Of a stretch of 64,000 nucleotides of DNA, positions 11,081 through 22,190 are shown in pieces. Each line of letters opens with the position of its first letter. Positions within the stretch are counted from its first letter, which is position 1. The notes beneath the pieces are model-generated. The model searched no databases. It saw only the letters and a list, made by a program, of their open reading frames with translations, and was not told the origin of the DNA. The DNA is from Phascolomyces articulosus (Eukaryota; Mucoromycota; Mucoromycetes; Mucorales; Lichtheimiaceae), in assembly GCA_025677815.1 (NCBI GenBank), contig JAIXMP010000012.1, positions 1-64,000 on the forward strand, read 5' to 3'. Position numbers and translations under genes: made by a program.

Positions 11081-12264
11081 AAAAATGATTGTCATATCTA
11101 TCTCACACAATTTCTAAAGAAAAATAAAAATGAAAATAATAATAATACAGATGAATCAATAACTTCTTCACCAGATGATATGATTACTAGTTTAACTAAT
11201 AGGTAATGTTAATTTTAAAGTATAATAATTTAATTCCAGATAGACTACTAACTTTTCCCCTCTATATATAATAAATTATAGTAATGATAATCAAAGTCAC
11301 CCTTCTTGCCATTATTGTCATTTCCATTAAATGCTAATTATTGTTTTATTTATTTATTTGTTTCTTAGTAAATAATGATAGCTCTCTCATTTTAATGACA
11401 TACATTTCTATTTCATATTATCATATCTGTTTATTAATTTCTTTCTATATATTTCAAAACCATTATATAGTACAAGCTTTAATTTCATATAGTCACTTAA
11501 TACAGTATTTTTTCTTCTTTTTCATTTGAATCATTAAATTAACTACATATCAGCTCATTACACCTCAAAAATAAGAGTAAAGCATAAAAATATATTATTT
11601 TAAACTACTAGTTTTTTATTACTTATTGTGTAATTAAACATTTTATTCAAGAATTATTATGAAATATTATTATATACTTCTAGGATTGTTTGTGTAATAA
11701 GATTTACTCTTGAATTATTGCTTCTATAAAAGAATAAGGATTAACTATAAATTCTTAAATCTATCTAAGAATAAGAATAAAACTTGGATTATATGTTCAA
11801 TTCTTTAATAATATAATAAAATTAAAATAAGAATATAGGAAGAAAATGCATTTTTTAAGCTTTATTCTATCCTTAAAATCAAGGGTAAATGCATAATATA
11901 TTAAGGAATTCTATCATAATAATTTCCATTATGTCCTTTTAATATGTTTTTTTTGTTAATGCCCTCTTAAGATAGATAAAAAGATATAAAGATTATTTCT
12001 GACTAAAAATAATGGTTATATAATTTATTAATATGACCAGCTTCATATTATTTAGCCATGATGCATTATTGCTTAAGTTTAACTATTATAAATTTTATAT
12101 ATAAAAAAAATGGCAGACTTTATAATTTATAAGATTCTTATGATATTTACATTATAGTTTGAATATTAAGAAACTATTGTTATTCTGATGAAATTTTTGT
12201 GATTTTTAGAAATATTAATAGTATATTGCAATATTGAAATTCTGGTAATACACCCCTTTTTTTG
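11081..12264. other. AT-rich repeat-island DNA, nothing recognised
   Basis: Low-complexity AT-rich DNA between the unknown ORF and the Ty3/gypsy fragment. A short ORF at 11341-11529 is hydrophobic by composition only and is not supported as a gene. Confidence 0.4.
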
Positions 12265-12935
12265 CAGTGATAATTGAAGTATAAACATAGAAATTCAACA
12301 AAAAGCATATCATTATTGATTTTCTACTAAATAGTCATATCATAGTTAGAGTAAAACAGAAAGGAAGTAAATTAGAATAAGAATATCATGGTCTATACAC
12401 AGTAGTTTGAAAGAATTGTGGTGGCTTATACATTCTGAAAGATGAAATGGGAAATTTAAAACTTTCAAATTATCTACCTAATCAACTCAAATTAATATTA
12501 CAAGATGAAGTAATCCCTTATGATAAACTATATAAAGTAAAAGCAATTATAGCATACTATAAAATTAAACCTGGTATTTATGAATATAAAGTTAGATGGG
12601 CAGGATATAAAGAAGAAGATAATACTTAGGAAAAAGCTGAAAGCTTCTCTTAATAACAAACCATCATTGACTATTAGAAAAGATATAGCTCTAAACCTAA
12701 TAAAAATAAAAATAAAAATGTATAAGCTCCTACTTCAAATAATAAATGCAAATGCTCTATATAGCTAGATATATCATCAGAACAACTCTATAAATCTAAT
12801 CAATCATATAAATAATTATTTACAAACAAATACCTTATAATAATATTATAAAAAACTAAATCAAATTATAAATGCAAAGAATATAAAAATAACAAATATA
12901 AAATTAATATAAAATATAAGTTTACAACCTAGAAG
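12265..12935 (+). pseudogene. Ty3/gypsy integrase C-terminus with chromodomain, decayed
   Basis: This is the 3' end of a retrotransposon pol gene. The frame reads IIIDFLLNSHIIVRVKQKG, then a GPF/GPY-type module (YHGLYTVV followed by KNCGGLYILKDEMGNL and NYLPNQLKLI), and then a chromodomain (YKVKAIIAYYKI...EYKVRWAGYKEEDNT, followed by a stop where Trp is expected, then EKAESF). Such integrase chromodomains target insertion to heterochromatin in Ty3/gypsy chromoviruses. Stops replace expected Trp (TGG to TAG), Arg (CGA to TGA) and Gln (CAA to TAA). The upstream pol domains and the 5' LTR are missing, so the fragment is 5'-truncated. It is followed directly by a polypurine tract (AGAAGGGGGTAA) and the LTR. 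Confidence 0.8.
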
Positions 12936-12942
12936 GGGGTAA

Positions 12943-13492
12943 TGTGGTATATCTATATATCCATACTTCTTCTAACCTATATAATCTCTAATACTACTAC
13001 ATCATATTATTATAAATAAATAATTATATATTGGTTGCCTCACATAATCCTCATTCTTATAATAATACAATAATAATGATCCTAGTATAATAATATCCTA
13101 TATATATAATAATTATTAAATAATACATATACACTACCATACCTTCTTATTATATAAGTAAGAGTGTAAAAGTAATAATATTTATCTATTGACTAATGGT
13201 CAATAAATACAATTATATCTCCTTATATCATATTATATTACCATAAATACTACCTGTAATATATATCTATTATACTAAACAAATGTAATAATAACAAACT
13301 ATTATGATCAATAATTAAGTAGTATAGATAAGAAAACATATAAATACTGTACTTGTAAAACTAGAATATAATTATTTTTATTATTATCTCTATTGTTATA
13401 ATAAATCTATATTGATTCTCATAAGACTTCTTCTATCTCTATCTCTCTTTGTTATTTATCTATCTTGCTCTCTAACTCTTACCTATACTATA
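12943..13492 (+). mobile_element. 3' LTR of the Ty3/gypsy fragment
   Basis: It starts TGTGG right after a polypurine tract ending at 12942. By alignment with the solo LTR at 1611-2168 it ends at CTATA, a mutated form of the CCACA end. Its length (550 bp) is close to that of the solo LTR (558 bp). The end has lost C residues to T, matching the mutation pattern of the island. Confidence 0.8.
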
Positions 13493-13904
13493 TACCTATT
13501 ACTGGCATTATAATTAGGGTGATGCATTTTATATAAATAATAAAAAGAAAAAGAGAAAACTTCAAAAGAATGATCAACTACCTTATTAAATATATTATGG
13601 CAGTTATACCATCAAACTATATAATAAATATAGTAAGGCATTAAAAGTTTATATTATATTAAGAGGAGTTTTACCTAATTTGCCTAAATTTGCCTAAAAG
13701 CTCAAATCTTTTTTTATAGTGTTCTTTATTTGATACCTTATTTAGAAGAAGATTAACAGAAATTCAATGAGTTATATATAAATGCTTTTTTTCTTCTATA
13801 ATTCTAGATATAGTAGATAATAATAAACTTGTTTTTAAAGAAGGGGATGATAATGAGTAGTAGGAAGAGGACGAAGTTGTTGTAGTTAATTTTAACAATA
13901 TATA
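13493..13904. other. AT-rich spacer, nothing recognised
   Basis: Spacer between the LTR and the left TIR of the next element. Several frames look faintly coding-like but none is supported. Confidence 0.35.
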
Positions 13905-14071
13905 TTAGAAAAAAAAGATATTTTTCTAACATTTCAAACACTAGCCCTAAAAAAATGTCTTTTTTTTATATAAAAGTAACATTTTTTCCTAATCTTTTAA
14001 GGTATAAGTTCATGTCACTTTTAGGTCTTTTGTATTAGAAAAAAAGACATTCTTTTTAGCATTAATAGCTT
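13905..14071 (+). repeat. Left TIR of the 13.9-19.8 kb element
   Basis: It begins TTAGAAAAA and shares CATTTCAAAC, AGCCC, AAAAATGTCTTTTTT, TTTTAAGGT and CTTTTAGGTCTTTT with the right TIR in inverted orientation. It lacks a GACATTTTT-rich block of roughly 20 bp present in the right TIR, and has T or A at several places where the right TIR has C or G. Confidence 0.7.
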
Positions 14072-14399
14072 GATTTAATCTTTTTTCTCTATTAGAATCA
14101 ATTTATGTTATTTTTTTTTTAGAAAAAATTCTTTTTATATAGTCAAGCTAAGAGTATCACTTAGATATTAGAATACAATAATATAAATAGTTTTATTATA
14201 ATAGCAAAGAGTCAATGTAATAAATGTTGTTATATATGTTTATTTTTTGGAGAAAAGAAAGAAGGATGTAATAGAAGAAAGAAAAGGTATAAAATGAATA
14301 AATAAATTATATAATAGTGTATATATATATTATTAAATATAATTAAGACCATAGTTATATGGCAAATCTTTTTTATAACCTAGTTATTCTTAAGACTAG

Positions 14400-17300
14400 T
14401 AAAAGTAATTATTATCTTTTCCTTTAGCTATACCACTATATCTAATGATCTCATTTATATAAATTATAACCATTTTAGATCTAGTTAATTTATATGGCTA
14501 TAGTAATAGTAATACTTCTTCTATTTTAAAGACTTTAATTAGAGCTAGCATTACATCCTTTCCATTAAATCTATAGTAAAAAAAAGCATTTAATATCTCT
14601 AAAATATTGTCTTTTATCTATATTAATGTCTTTACTTCTTATGTTATCTATATTAGTATTAAGATAAAATTAAATCATTAAATCTACTCTACAAAAGACC
14701 ATAGTATTTTTCTATAAATAAGAGCCTATTAATAACTTCTCTTTTCTTCTGATTGAAATATTACCATAGCTCCCCTTAACTTATACTTAATAGTTTTATA
14801 AGGGAGTATAGTAATAGAGATTAATAATACTTGTTCTTAAGTAAGGGCCCCAAATTTTAGGTTTATCTTTATCTATAGAAAGAGTCATAACATTATAGTA
14901 CTAAATATCTTTATTATCATTATCTTCAAACATAATATAGTTAAAACTATCATAATTATTGAATTTATCAATGTTTCTATAAGGATTAGCTCTACTATTC
15001 ATTTCTTCTTCAACATCATTATCTTTATTAGAGCTGTAGGATATTATATTATATAGCCATTAATAAAAAGCAGAGAAGATAAAGAAAATTAGTCATAATA
15101 ATACTATTTACCTATTAATTTTAGTAGCATAAAATTTATAAATATATAGATCATTTAACCTTGCTTCTCTTCTAATCACAGCCAAGCCAATTAAAATATT
15201 TCCAGAGTTTGTAGCAGTATCTTTTTTACTATTAATATAATGTTTGATTGTTTTAATTGCTTATTCTATAATAAAGGCTAAGGTATATAGTAATAGACCC
15301 ATTTATATTAGTATATTAGGAAGATGAGTTAAATAATACTAATTGATAGTAAGTATAGTTACTTATAAATTTCTATTTTGGACTTGGTCCTTCAACTAAT
15401 TAATCTAAGATTCAATTGTTTTTTTGAATTGATCTAACTAGTTTATATAAATATTGTGACTGAAAACATATCTATATATTTGGGATAAATCTACCAATAC
15501 TTGTTTAATTTTTAGATTATTAAAGAATTTAAGTGTAATTGTTAGCATAAAGTAAAGGACAAAGTGAAACTAATTGACAGCTTTATAGAAACCCCCTTAG
15601 AATTCAGTATCTCTCTAAGAACCAGAAAAGAAGGATAGTATTAAGGTTTTTGATTTTATAACTAGATCTCTAATTTTTGAGTAAATGCCTTCAGAAAAAA
15701 AAACTTTTAGGAAATGAAGATACTAAATTTTAGAATTAAGAACTAAAACATTTTTATACTATGATTAAGGAATAGTAGGTATTCTTCCTATTTTCTATAT
15801 TTTCTGCAAATTATCTACTAAAGCTTTAGGAGAAATGTAGTATAATATTAAAAAGTTATTAGTTATAATATAATGGTATAGTTTTTCCATTAATAATATA
15901 GGTATACTATTATAAAATAATTTGATTATTATTTACCTATTTAGCTATTCCTAGACCTAATGCATGCATAATATCAATAAGAAAGAGGTAGGCATATGGA
16001 AGAGAGGTAATTTTATAAAATTATATTTATCTTTTTGCCCTTTTGTGAGATTTAGTCCTTTAAATGCTTTATAATCTCTAAGCTCTCCTTTATATAATTC
16101 TTCTTCTATAATTTATCTTCTTTTACTGCTTCTTTCTTCTTAGGTATTGCTACCAGCACTATTATCTCTATTATTATTGGTAACTACTACTCCTTCTTTA
16201 TTACTGCTTACTTCTTCTATCTCTATATTTTTATTCTAAATATTACTATTACTATCAACTTTATCTTTATTTAAAACTTTATCTATAGTTAGTAAAACTA
16301 TATTATGTAGAGGAAATGTCATTTAATAATTATTATAAAGCCCTTTAATTATATAATATTAGCATCTATAATAGCTAATATATCCCTAATGGCCTACTAT
16401 TTTTGATTATGTAGGTATATTACTACCAACATAAAGAAGATGTGCATATACTTTAATAACACCTTCCTCTTTATTATTAGTATTAATGTGAAAACCCTCC
16501 TTACAGAGTAACTCAAAATCTGAGAGTAATGGATCTATAAATATAAATGGTTCCTATAGCTTTTTTAGACCTAAAAGGATAGATTATTAATAGAAGAATA
16601 AGAACCAAGAAAAAAAATAAAATGATTGTAATAAGATTAATTATATAGATTCATACCTAGAGTTAGGTATACTTAGGCTATATAATTTTCTTAGGTAAGT
16701 TTTTCTAAAGGAAAATTAAGAATCTGGATATGTGCAATAGTCATAGAATGCATACTACATTTGTAGACATTAAAATCATTAGTATATAAAGACAAAAAAA
16801 TATGATGTTTATCTTTAATATGCTTTAATATCATTTGACACAGTTTTCCATTAAAAATATCAGCCATAACATTTTTATTAGAATGGCATTTAAATGGATA
16901 CTTTAATAGTTCCTATGTTTTCTTATCTTGAATAAGTGATTTAAGTTGATCTTTAAGTAGTAATTATATTATTATTTTTATAGTTTTTTTTAGGGTTTTC
17001 TTTTTTATATATCAATTTATGACAATAATTACATTTATTGTTTTTATCATCTGATAAAATTATTTTATAGCTATTAAAGTAAATAGGGTATACTTTTGGT
17101 TTAGCTAGGCATAGTTCTTAAAGTGCCTTCTTAGCAAGATATAGGGACAGAAGTTCTGGTAGCTTATTTTTAGTAAATTTATTAACTTCTTTAATAATAA
17201 TATTATAGAGGTCTTAAGGACTACCCCTTAGCATTATAGCTAAATATATAGCAATGAGATGAAATGGTAATAAAATCAAATGTAAAAATAAAGAGATGGA
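14400..17300 (-). pseudogene. tnp2-like transposase of the 13.9-19.8 kb element, decayed
   Basis: Minus-strand blocks in order are: a Cys-type knuckle near 17040-17020 (NKCNYCHKLI); KCHSNKNVMADIFNGKL with the acidic DIFNG turn (about 16880-16920); LSLYTNDFNVYK plus MHSMTIAHIQILNFPLEKL (about 16690-16800); a GFHIN-type block followed by VYAHLLYVGSNIPT (about 16420-16510), the position of the GDIPA motif. This is the tnp2 order D-loop, TDGFNP-like, then GDIP-like. Frames are cut by stops at probable Gln codons (for example LT-stop-ENYIA-stop-VYL, CAA to TAA). The region from 16.3 to 14.4 kb is presumed to be the C-terminal half but I could not read it reliably. Confidence 0.6.
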
Positions 17301-18092
17301 TAAGAATATAGTTAAGAATCTTTTTATTGTTCAAATTTGCTTATATTTATATGTTTTGTCTATCTAATATAATGATGTTGTTCACTAGATCATTCTAGTA
17401 CTATATTTCACTGACTTTGATTAAAGGATGATTGATATCTAATTATTCAAGTGTATATATATACTTGGTTCTAGATATTTCTTTATGTACCTAGTAATAG
17501 GTATATTATCCTATTTAGTAATTATTCTTCATCTTTCTTCTGTATTCCAGATTATTAGTAATGAGGAATGAATTAAGAGTGATGTAGTATGTTATTGGTT
17601 ATATTATGTTTTATTATGGAATGATGTTTAACTGGTTATTTATGAATAAGTAAATCTATCATGTATTAGTATGGTTCACCACAGGCAATACTTATTTGAA
17701 TGTGTGGTTGTATAGGAGCTAATAGGTTATTAGAGTCAATTTCTTTGCTAAAGAACATTAGAGTACATGTCTTTACATATTTAGTAATTTAATCTATACT
17801 TTTATACTGACTAGTAGGTTGACCTTTTTTTCATATTTGTTTAGTACTTATAATTTTGTAGTTCTAATGATCATTAAATAGTATATCTAACCTAGAAAAT
17901 CCATCCTAACTTATTTCTTTTAATTAACTAATGTGTTAAAGTAGTAGTAGTATAAAGATATATATTTAAGTTAAGAGTTGAGCTATCTATTTTTACAGTG
18001 TCTTTGAAGATAGCCACCCCATAATTACTATATTTCTTTTCTAGTTTAATATATTATTACTCTTATATTAAAATAACAATAATGTTTTAGGT

Positions 18093-18515
18093 TGTTGTAT
18101 CCAACATACAATGGCTTCATAATAAATAATAGTTCTTTATTATTATTATTATTAATATCATTTACCCTATATCTCACTTGTGCAGTGATTCTATTTAGAT
18201 AATTACTTATATTATATATAGTATTACACCATCCTCTTTCACATATTGTTAATTATGCTGGATCATGCAATCCTTCTAATGATATCATTTATGGTCTACT
18301 TAAATATACTATCCTTATAACACACAATCCAAATGATGCAATCTATATTCTAATACTACACTATAATGTGCAAGTTGTAATAGTCCATCCATGATGAGCA
18401 TTTTCTTATAAATAGAGAGATTGTTTTTTATCTTAATAAACTTCAGTTCATTATTTTTAGGTCTCATTAACTTATCTCATCTCCTTTTATTTGATTAATT
18501 CTCTCTAATACAACA
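18093..18515 (+). mobile_element. LTR-like unit, second family, probably solo
   Basis: A 423-bp unit with perfect 8-bp inverted ends (TGTTGTAT ... ATACAACA), an internal TATAAATAGAGAG near 18412 and a T-rich/AATAAA-like 3' part, as in fungal LTRs. Flanking pentamers are TAGGT and ATGGT, which share only their last three bases, so the target duplication is doubtful. It lies inside the 13.9-19.8 kb DNA transposon, and no pol sequence is adjacent. Confidence 0.5.
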
Positions 18516-18708
18516 ATGGTATTTAATTCTTTTATATAAGATAAGGGGTTTATAAGATGATTTGAATTGGGAGAAAGAAGAGAGAAAAAGAGAATGAAAA
18601 GCATAGTGCATAATAAAGAGAAGAAGGAATGAATGTGTTACAAAAATAAGGCTGTGTTGGGGAAACTATATACTATTATTTACATAATTATATTCTTCTG
18701 TTTTGTGG

Positions 18709-19528
18709 TTAAAGATCAAGATTGGGAATATCATCAAAGATGATAGGATCATATTCTTGATCATCATTAGTGGCAGTAGATCTAATGAATTATTATAAAT
18801 TTGATTTAATATTGTAATACGTTTAGTAGTAAAAGATTGTTAAAATTAGTGTATATGGAATTAGAAAACACTATAATTCAAACTAGAATGAAAAATATAT
18901 ACCTTTCATCTATAATACCACTACCTAAAGAATGATTTGCACTTGATGGTGCAGTCATCATCCCAGAATCTACTGCTCTTCCCTAAGCTCTTCTCTGAAT
19001 GAATTTTGTTGCCCAGGAGTTTTTACAATCCCATAATGGGAAATGGTCTGAAACATTAGCTTCTACCATCCTTACTGTTAATTTTCTTCCTTCCTTTGGT
19101 GACTTACTCCAGCCTTTATTATTATAGACTTTATACAGGCCTCTAATATAAATGCAAACATTATAAGCGAACTTATTAAGTTTCTCTATATAAGAAGGCA
19201 AAAAGGATTTATCCTAATTCGAATGTCTAAAAAATTGGTTCCCAATATCTTCTAAGGCAAGGTATAACTTAGTATTATTACCTTTTATTACATTTGATTT
19301 AATTATTAAATGTCCTTGTCAGATCACTCCTGTAAAAGGACTAGACAATGTGATGGACAGCATTGGCTCTTCTAAGCAATCATTATGGATAATATCTTGT
19401 AATTTAGCAACTTCTTGATAAAGATCTGAGACCTGCTTCATCAATAATCTATTGGTTTTCATCATGCTTATCATTCCTTTTTTTATGTCCTTTTTAAACT
19501 TATGATCACTGTCATTAGCTTTTGGCAT
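18709..19528 (-). pseudogene. Second gene of the tnp2-type element, two exons, three stops
   Basis: Not recognised as a named family. Exon 1 runs from ATG 19528 to about 18903 and exon 2 from 18781 to TAA at 18709-18711; the junction (gtatat...ttag) preserves phase. The product is basic at the start (MPKANDSDHKFKKDIKK), then a probable coiled coil (MKTNRLLMKQVSDLYQEVAK), a central block with KGWSKSPKEGRK and DHFPLWDCKNSWATKFIQRR, and an acidic tail (DDQEYDPIIFDDIPNL). Three in-frame stops (TGA at 19319, TAG near 19200, TAG at 18983) all fit CGA or CAG losing C. Trp codons here are intact, so it is less damaged than neighbouring pseudogenes. Position inside the TIRs suggests an accessory DNA-binding protein. 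Confidence 0.5.
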
Positions 19529-19631
19529 GATTATTAAAAAATAATATTATATGAGCAAGAAGAAAAAAGATTATACTGATACTAAAAATGATTAAAAAAG
19601 AAAACAAATGTTTCGTGTGAAAGAAGGGAAT

Positions 19632-19815
19632 TATCAATGTCAAAGAGGATGTCTTTTTTTCTAATAAAAAAGACCTAAAAGTGACACAAACTTACACCTT
19701 AAAAGCTTGGGGAAAAAATGTCACTTTCATACATAAAAAAGACATTTTTTTTGGGGCTGGCGTTTGAAATGTCAGAAAAATGTCTTTTTGTCAAAAAAAT
19801 GTCTCTTTTTTCTAA
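19632..19815 (-). repeat. Right TIR of the 13.9-19.8 kb element
   Basis: Inverted partner of 13905-14071. It retains more C and G and carries an extra GACAAAAAGACATTTTT-type block near its outer end, so GACATTTTT-like words recur several times. Confidence 0.7.
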
Positions 19816-20356
19816 CGTGGAAACATGATGTATACTTGAAACTAGTTGTGAATTACATACCTGTTAAAGATTGTCAGTGTGTGGATCTTCAGATACAAAT
19901 TTTTGAGTTCATTAATATATAGTACAATCAATTATAACGTCACTAGGAAATGATCATCTCATACTGATATCCCAATCACGCAGGAAAATCAATTAAGCAT
20001 ACTAGAATATATGTCACAGTTGCAAATAGACCCCACAAAAACTATCACTCAAAACAATATACGAAATTATATGCATATTAAGACACTTAATAGCAGTAGA
20101 TATAATCATCAATTGAAATGATTTTAAATATTTAAGCATAAAGATAGATAGAGAGAGAAACATATAGAAGAGATAATTTTAAAAATAGAAAAAGAAGCAA
20201 CAAGATTGAAATATTTTATAAAGATGATAGTATCTAACGATTCGAATTATTTATGTACCTAATACAAAGCATATATCAGAACCTATTCAATACCCATTGA
20301 CTTACGAAAAACAATACATACGAGGTCGCTTATTATTTGTGCTGAAAATAGGTGGT
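19816..20356. other. Spacer at the island border
   Basis: AT-rich DNA between the transposon and the decayed gene at 20.4 kb. It contains more CpG than the DNA to its left. No gene is supported. Confidence 0.4.
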
Positions 20357-21438
20357 TTACAAAAAAAATTCAAATTTCTCTTGCAAAGCATAGAAGTTAC
20401 TACGTTGGTTGCTTTCCTTGTTCATTTCATCAATAAAGTCTAACCCAACATCTATGAAAAGACAGAAAAAAAGCATTCATACATCAAAATAAAGCTTCCA
20501 CAATTTAAAATCATCCTACTAGCCTGTTCCAAATTGGCGCAACTTCCACTTTGTTCTACGGAATTCATGAGATCCAAACAATACAAACCACTCAAGACCT
20601 ATCAAATCTTTTATCTTTTGTAAAATTTTACGTATAACTTCAACCATTTCTTGAGCCATCATACACTTATTATCAATACTCATTGTATTAACTGCACCGC
20701 ATAATCCGTTTGCATGATTATAATCGTTTGCTCGTGTCTAAAATCCATTAAATTTGGTTTGATCTGCATCATCTTTAATTGCTTTGTAGGCTATGGATAA
20801 TTATTTGTTAATCCACAATGTTTTTTCTGAAGCAGTGACATCGCCTTGGTGTTCGCTTTCATATTGCACTTAAATTCAATTATTAGAATACCATTCACTT
20901 CAGCAAATATCAACCAGAAGTTTTCAAATCAAATCAATCCATGTCGAACATTACATCTAAATATTTCTCGCTTTTCAGAAGAAAATTGGGTCCATGTATT
21001 GCGCGTTTTTACTGAACTATAAAGTTTGATATTCTTGCCACCAAACATCACCTCAACTTCAAATATGGATAATCCACATTGATTGGCGATAGCCAACGTC
21101 GTTTCTTGACGCTTCTTCATTGCGTCTTCGACAAGTTTTGCTGCTAGTTTCCTCTTTTCCTCTTGATTTTGGACCTGAGCTCCATCTTCAGCCTCTCCTT
21201 CCCTTCCTTCGGTCGATGTGATTGGCGTTTGTTGTTGTTACTGGTATACTGCTGGTGATGCAGTGACATTCTGTTGTTGTTGTTGTTGCGGTTGTTGCAG
21301 TCCGGAATACAATGAACTCTTAATCCTACTACTACAAGCAACAAGTTCCTGCTGTTCTTCTGCAGAGAGTGTACCAGCTTTTTGGCTAAGTGATTGGTAC
21401 CTTTCCACTAATACATCGATGTTGTTTTGTTCACTCAT
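20357..21438 (-). pseudogene. Decayed gene of unknown function with polyQ tract
   Basis: Not recognised. ATG at 21438 opens MSEQNNIDVLVERYQSLSQK, followed by a Gln-rich tract (QQPQQQQQQN) and a lysine/glutamate-rich helical segment, then TTLAIANQCGLSIFEVEVMF. In-frame stops occur in the Q tract (TAA at 21239, among CAA codons) and near 20928 (TGA), and further on a frameshift is needed to reach VEVIRKILQKIKDLIGLEWF and LFGSHEFRRTKWKLRQFG. A last exon (DVGLDFIDEMNKESNQRSNF, ending TAA at 20357) follows a plausible intron at about 20450-20520. It could be the product of a repeated gene family at the border of the island, or a once-functional host gene. Confidence 0.5.
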
Positions 21439-22190
21439 TTCGACGAAGGAAATTACGAATCTCGAAAAAATATAAAAAGTAAAAATAAAAAATAAAGGGC
21501 AGTTTATTATTTGGAAGCAGGAACTGATATGTAAAAGGAAAGGGAAAGTGAAACAGATGAGTGGCGGTTAAATTTAATTTTTTGTACTGGCTCTCAAGCC
21601 AGGAATTCTGTAAGTGAGCATTATTGGCTGAAGAACCAGATCAAGTGGAATAATTAGGTGCATATGTATAGAGGTGTGGATATGGTAATATACCACACTG
21701 TGGTTATAATCATGGGTAACAATGATATTCTTAAGATTAGTGTTTAAACATATAAACAGTAAGGGGTTCTGTTATTAAACAATGCTATTTGTTATATAGA
21801 TGAATTGAGTTGTTTAACATTTTTGAACCATCCATCACTCAGTTAAATTTAGCCTTGGTGTTTATGCGCATTATGATCAGAGAAAGTTTATTCCGTTCAT
21901 ATATAATGCCTTAAAATATGACAAGCAAAACGTTCTTCTGGAATTTCATCAAATCCTTTTTTTTTATTTACGTACGCTTTAGGAAAAGAAGAGTGTTACA
22001 TGTAGAGGGAGCTAATAAATAAAGATCGAGTCCTTCACTTGTAAAAAATCACAAACACTGGCTACTGAAAAGTTTCATTTGTATTTAGAATTGGATAAAA
22101 TGCTTGTAGTATTTCAAAAAATAGAAGGAAAATAATGTATAAATGATACAGGAATTGCAAAGTAAACAAGCCATCATTTGAGGAGCATAA
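21439..22190. other. Intergenic, probable 3' region of the PfkB gene
   Basis: It separates the decayed gene from the 3' end of the minus-strand PfkB gene and marks the change from repeat island to gene-rich DNA. No further feature was seen. Confidence 0.4.

Larger units (their letters stand above)
13905..19815. mobile_element. tnp2-type DNA transposon with long TIRs, about 5.9 kb
   Basis: Related inverted sequences of about 165-185 bp at 13905-14071 and 19632-19815 enclose a minus-strand tnp2-like pseudogene (about 14.4-17.3 kb), an LTR-like insertion (18093-18515) and a second minus-strand two-exon ORF (18709-19528). Two genes inside long TIRs is a common plan for CACTA/Plavaka-type elements. 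No clean target duplication was found, and the extreme tips are uncertain by some tens of bases. Confidence 0.65.

Noticed and set aside
1611..13492. The two LTRs as ends of one large element
   Set aside because: They are in opposite orientation, the left one has its own target duplication, and unrelated DNA transposons lie between.
1..21440. Reassigned stop codons (TAA/TAG read as Gln)
   Set aside because: TAG also replaces Trp and TGA replaces Arg, and the gene-rich part uses normal stops. Mutation explains all cases.
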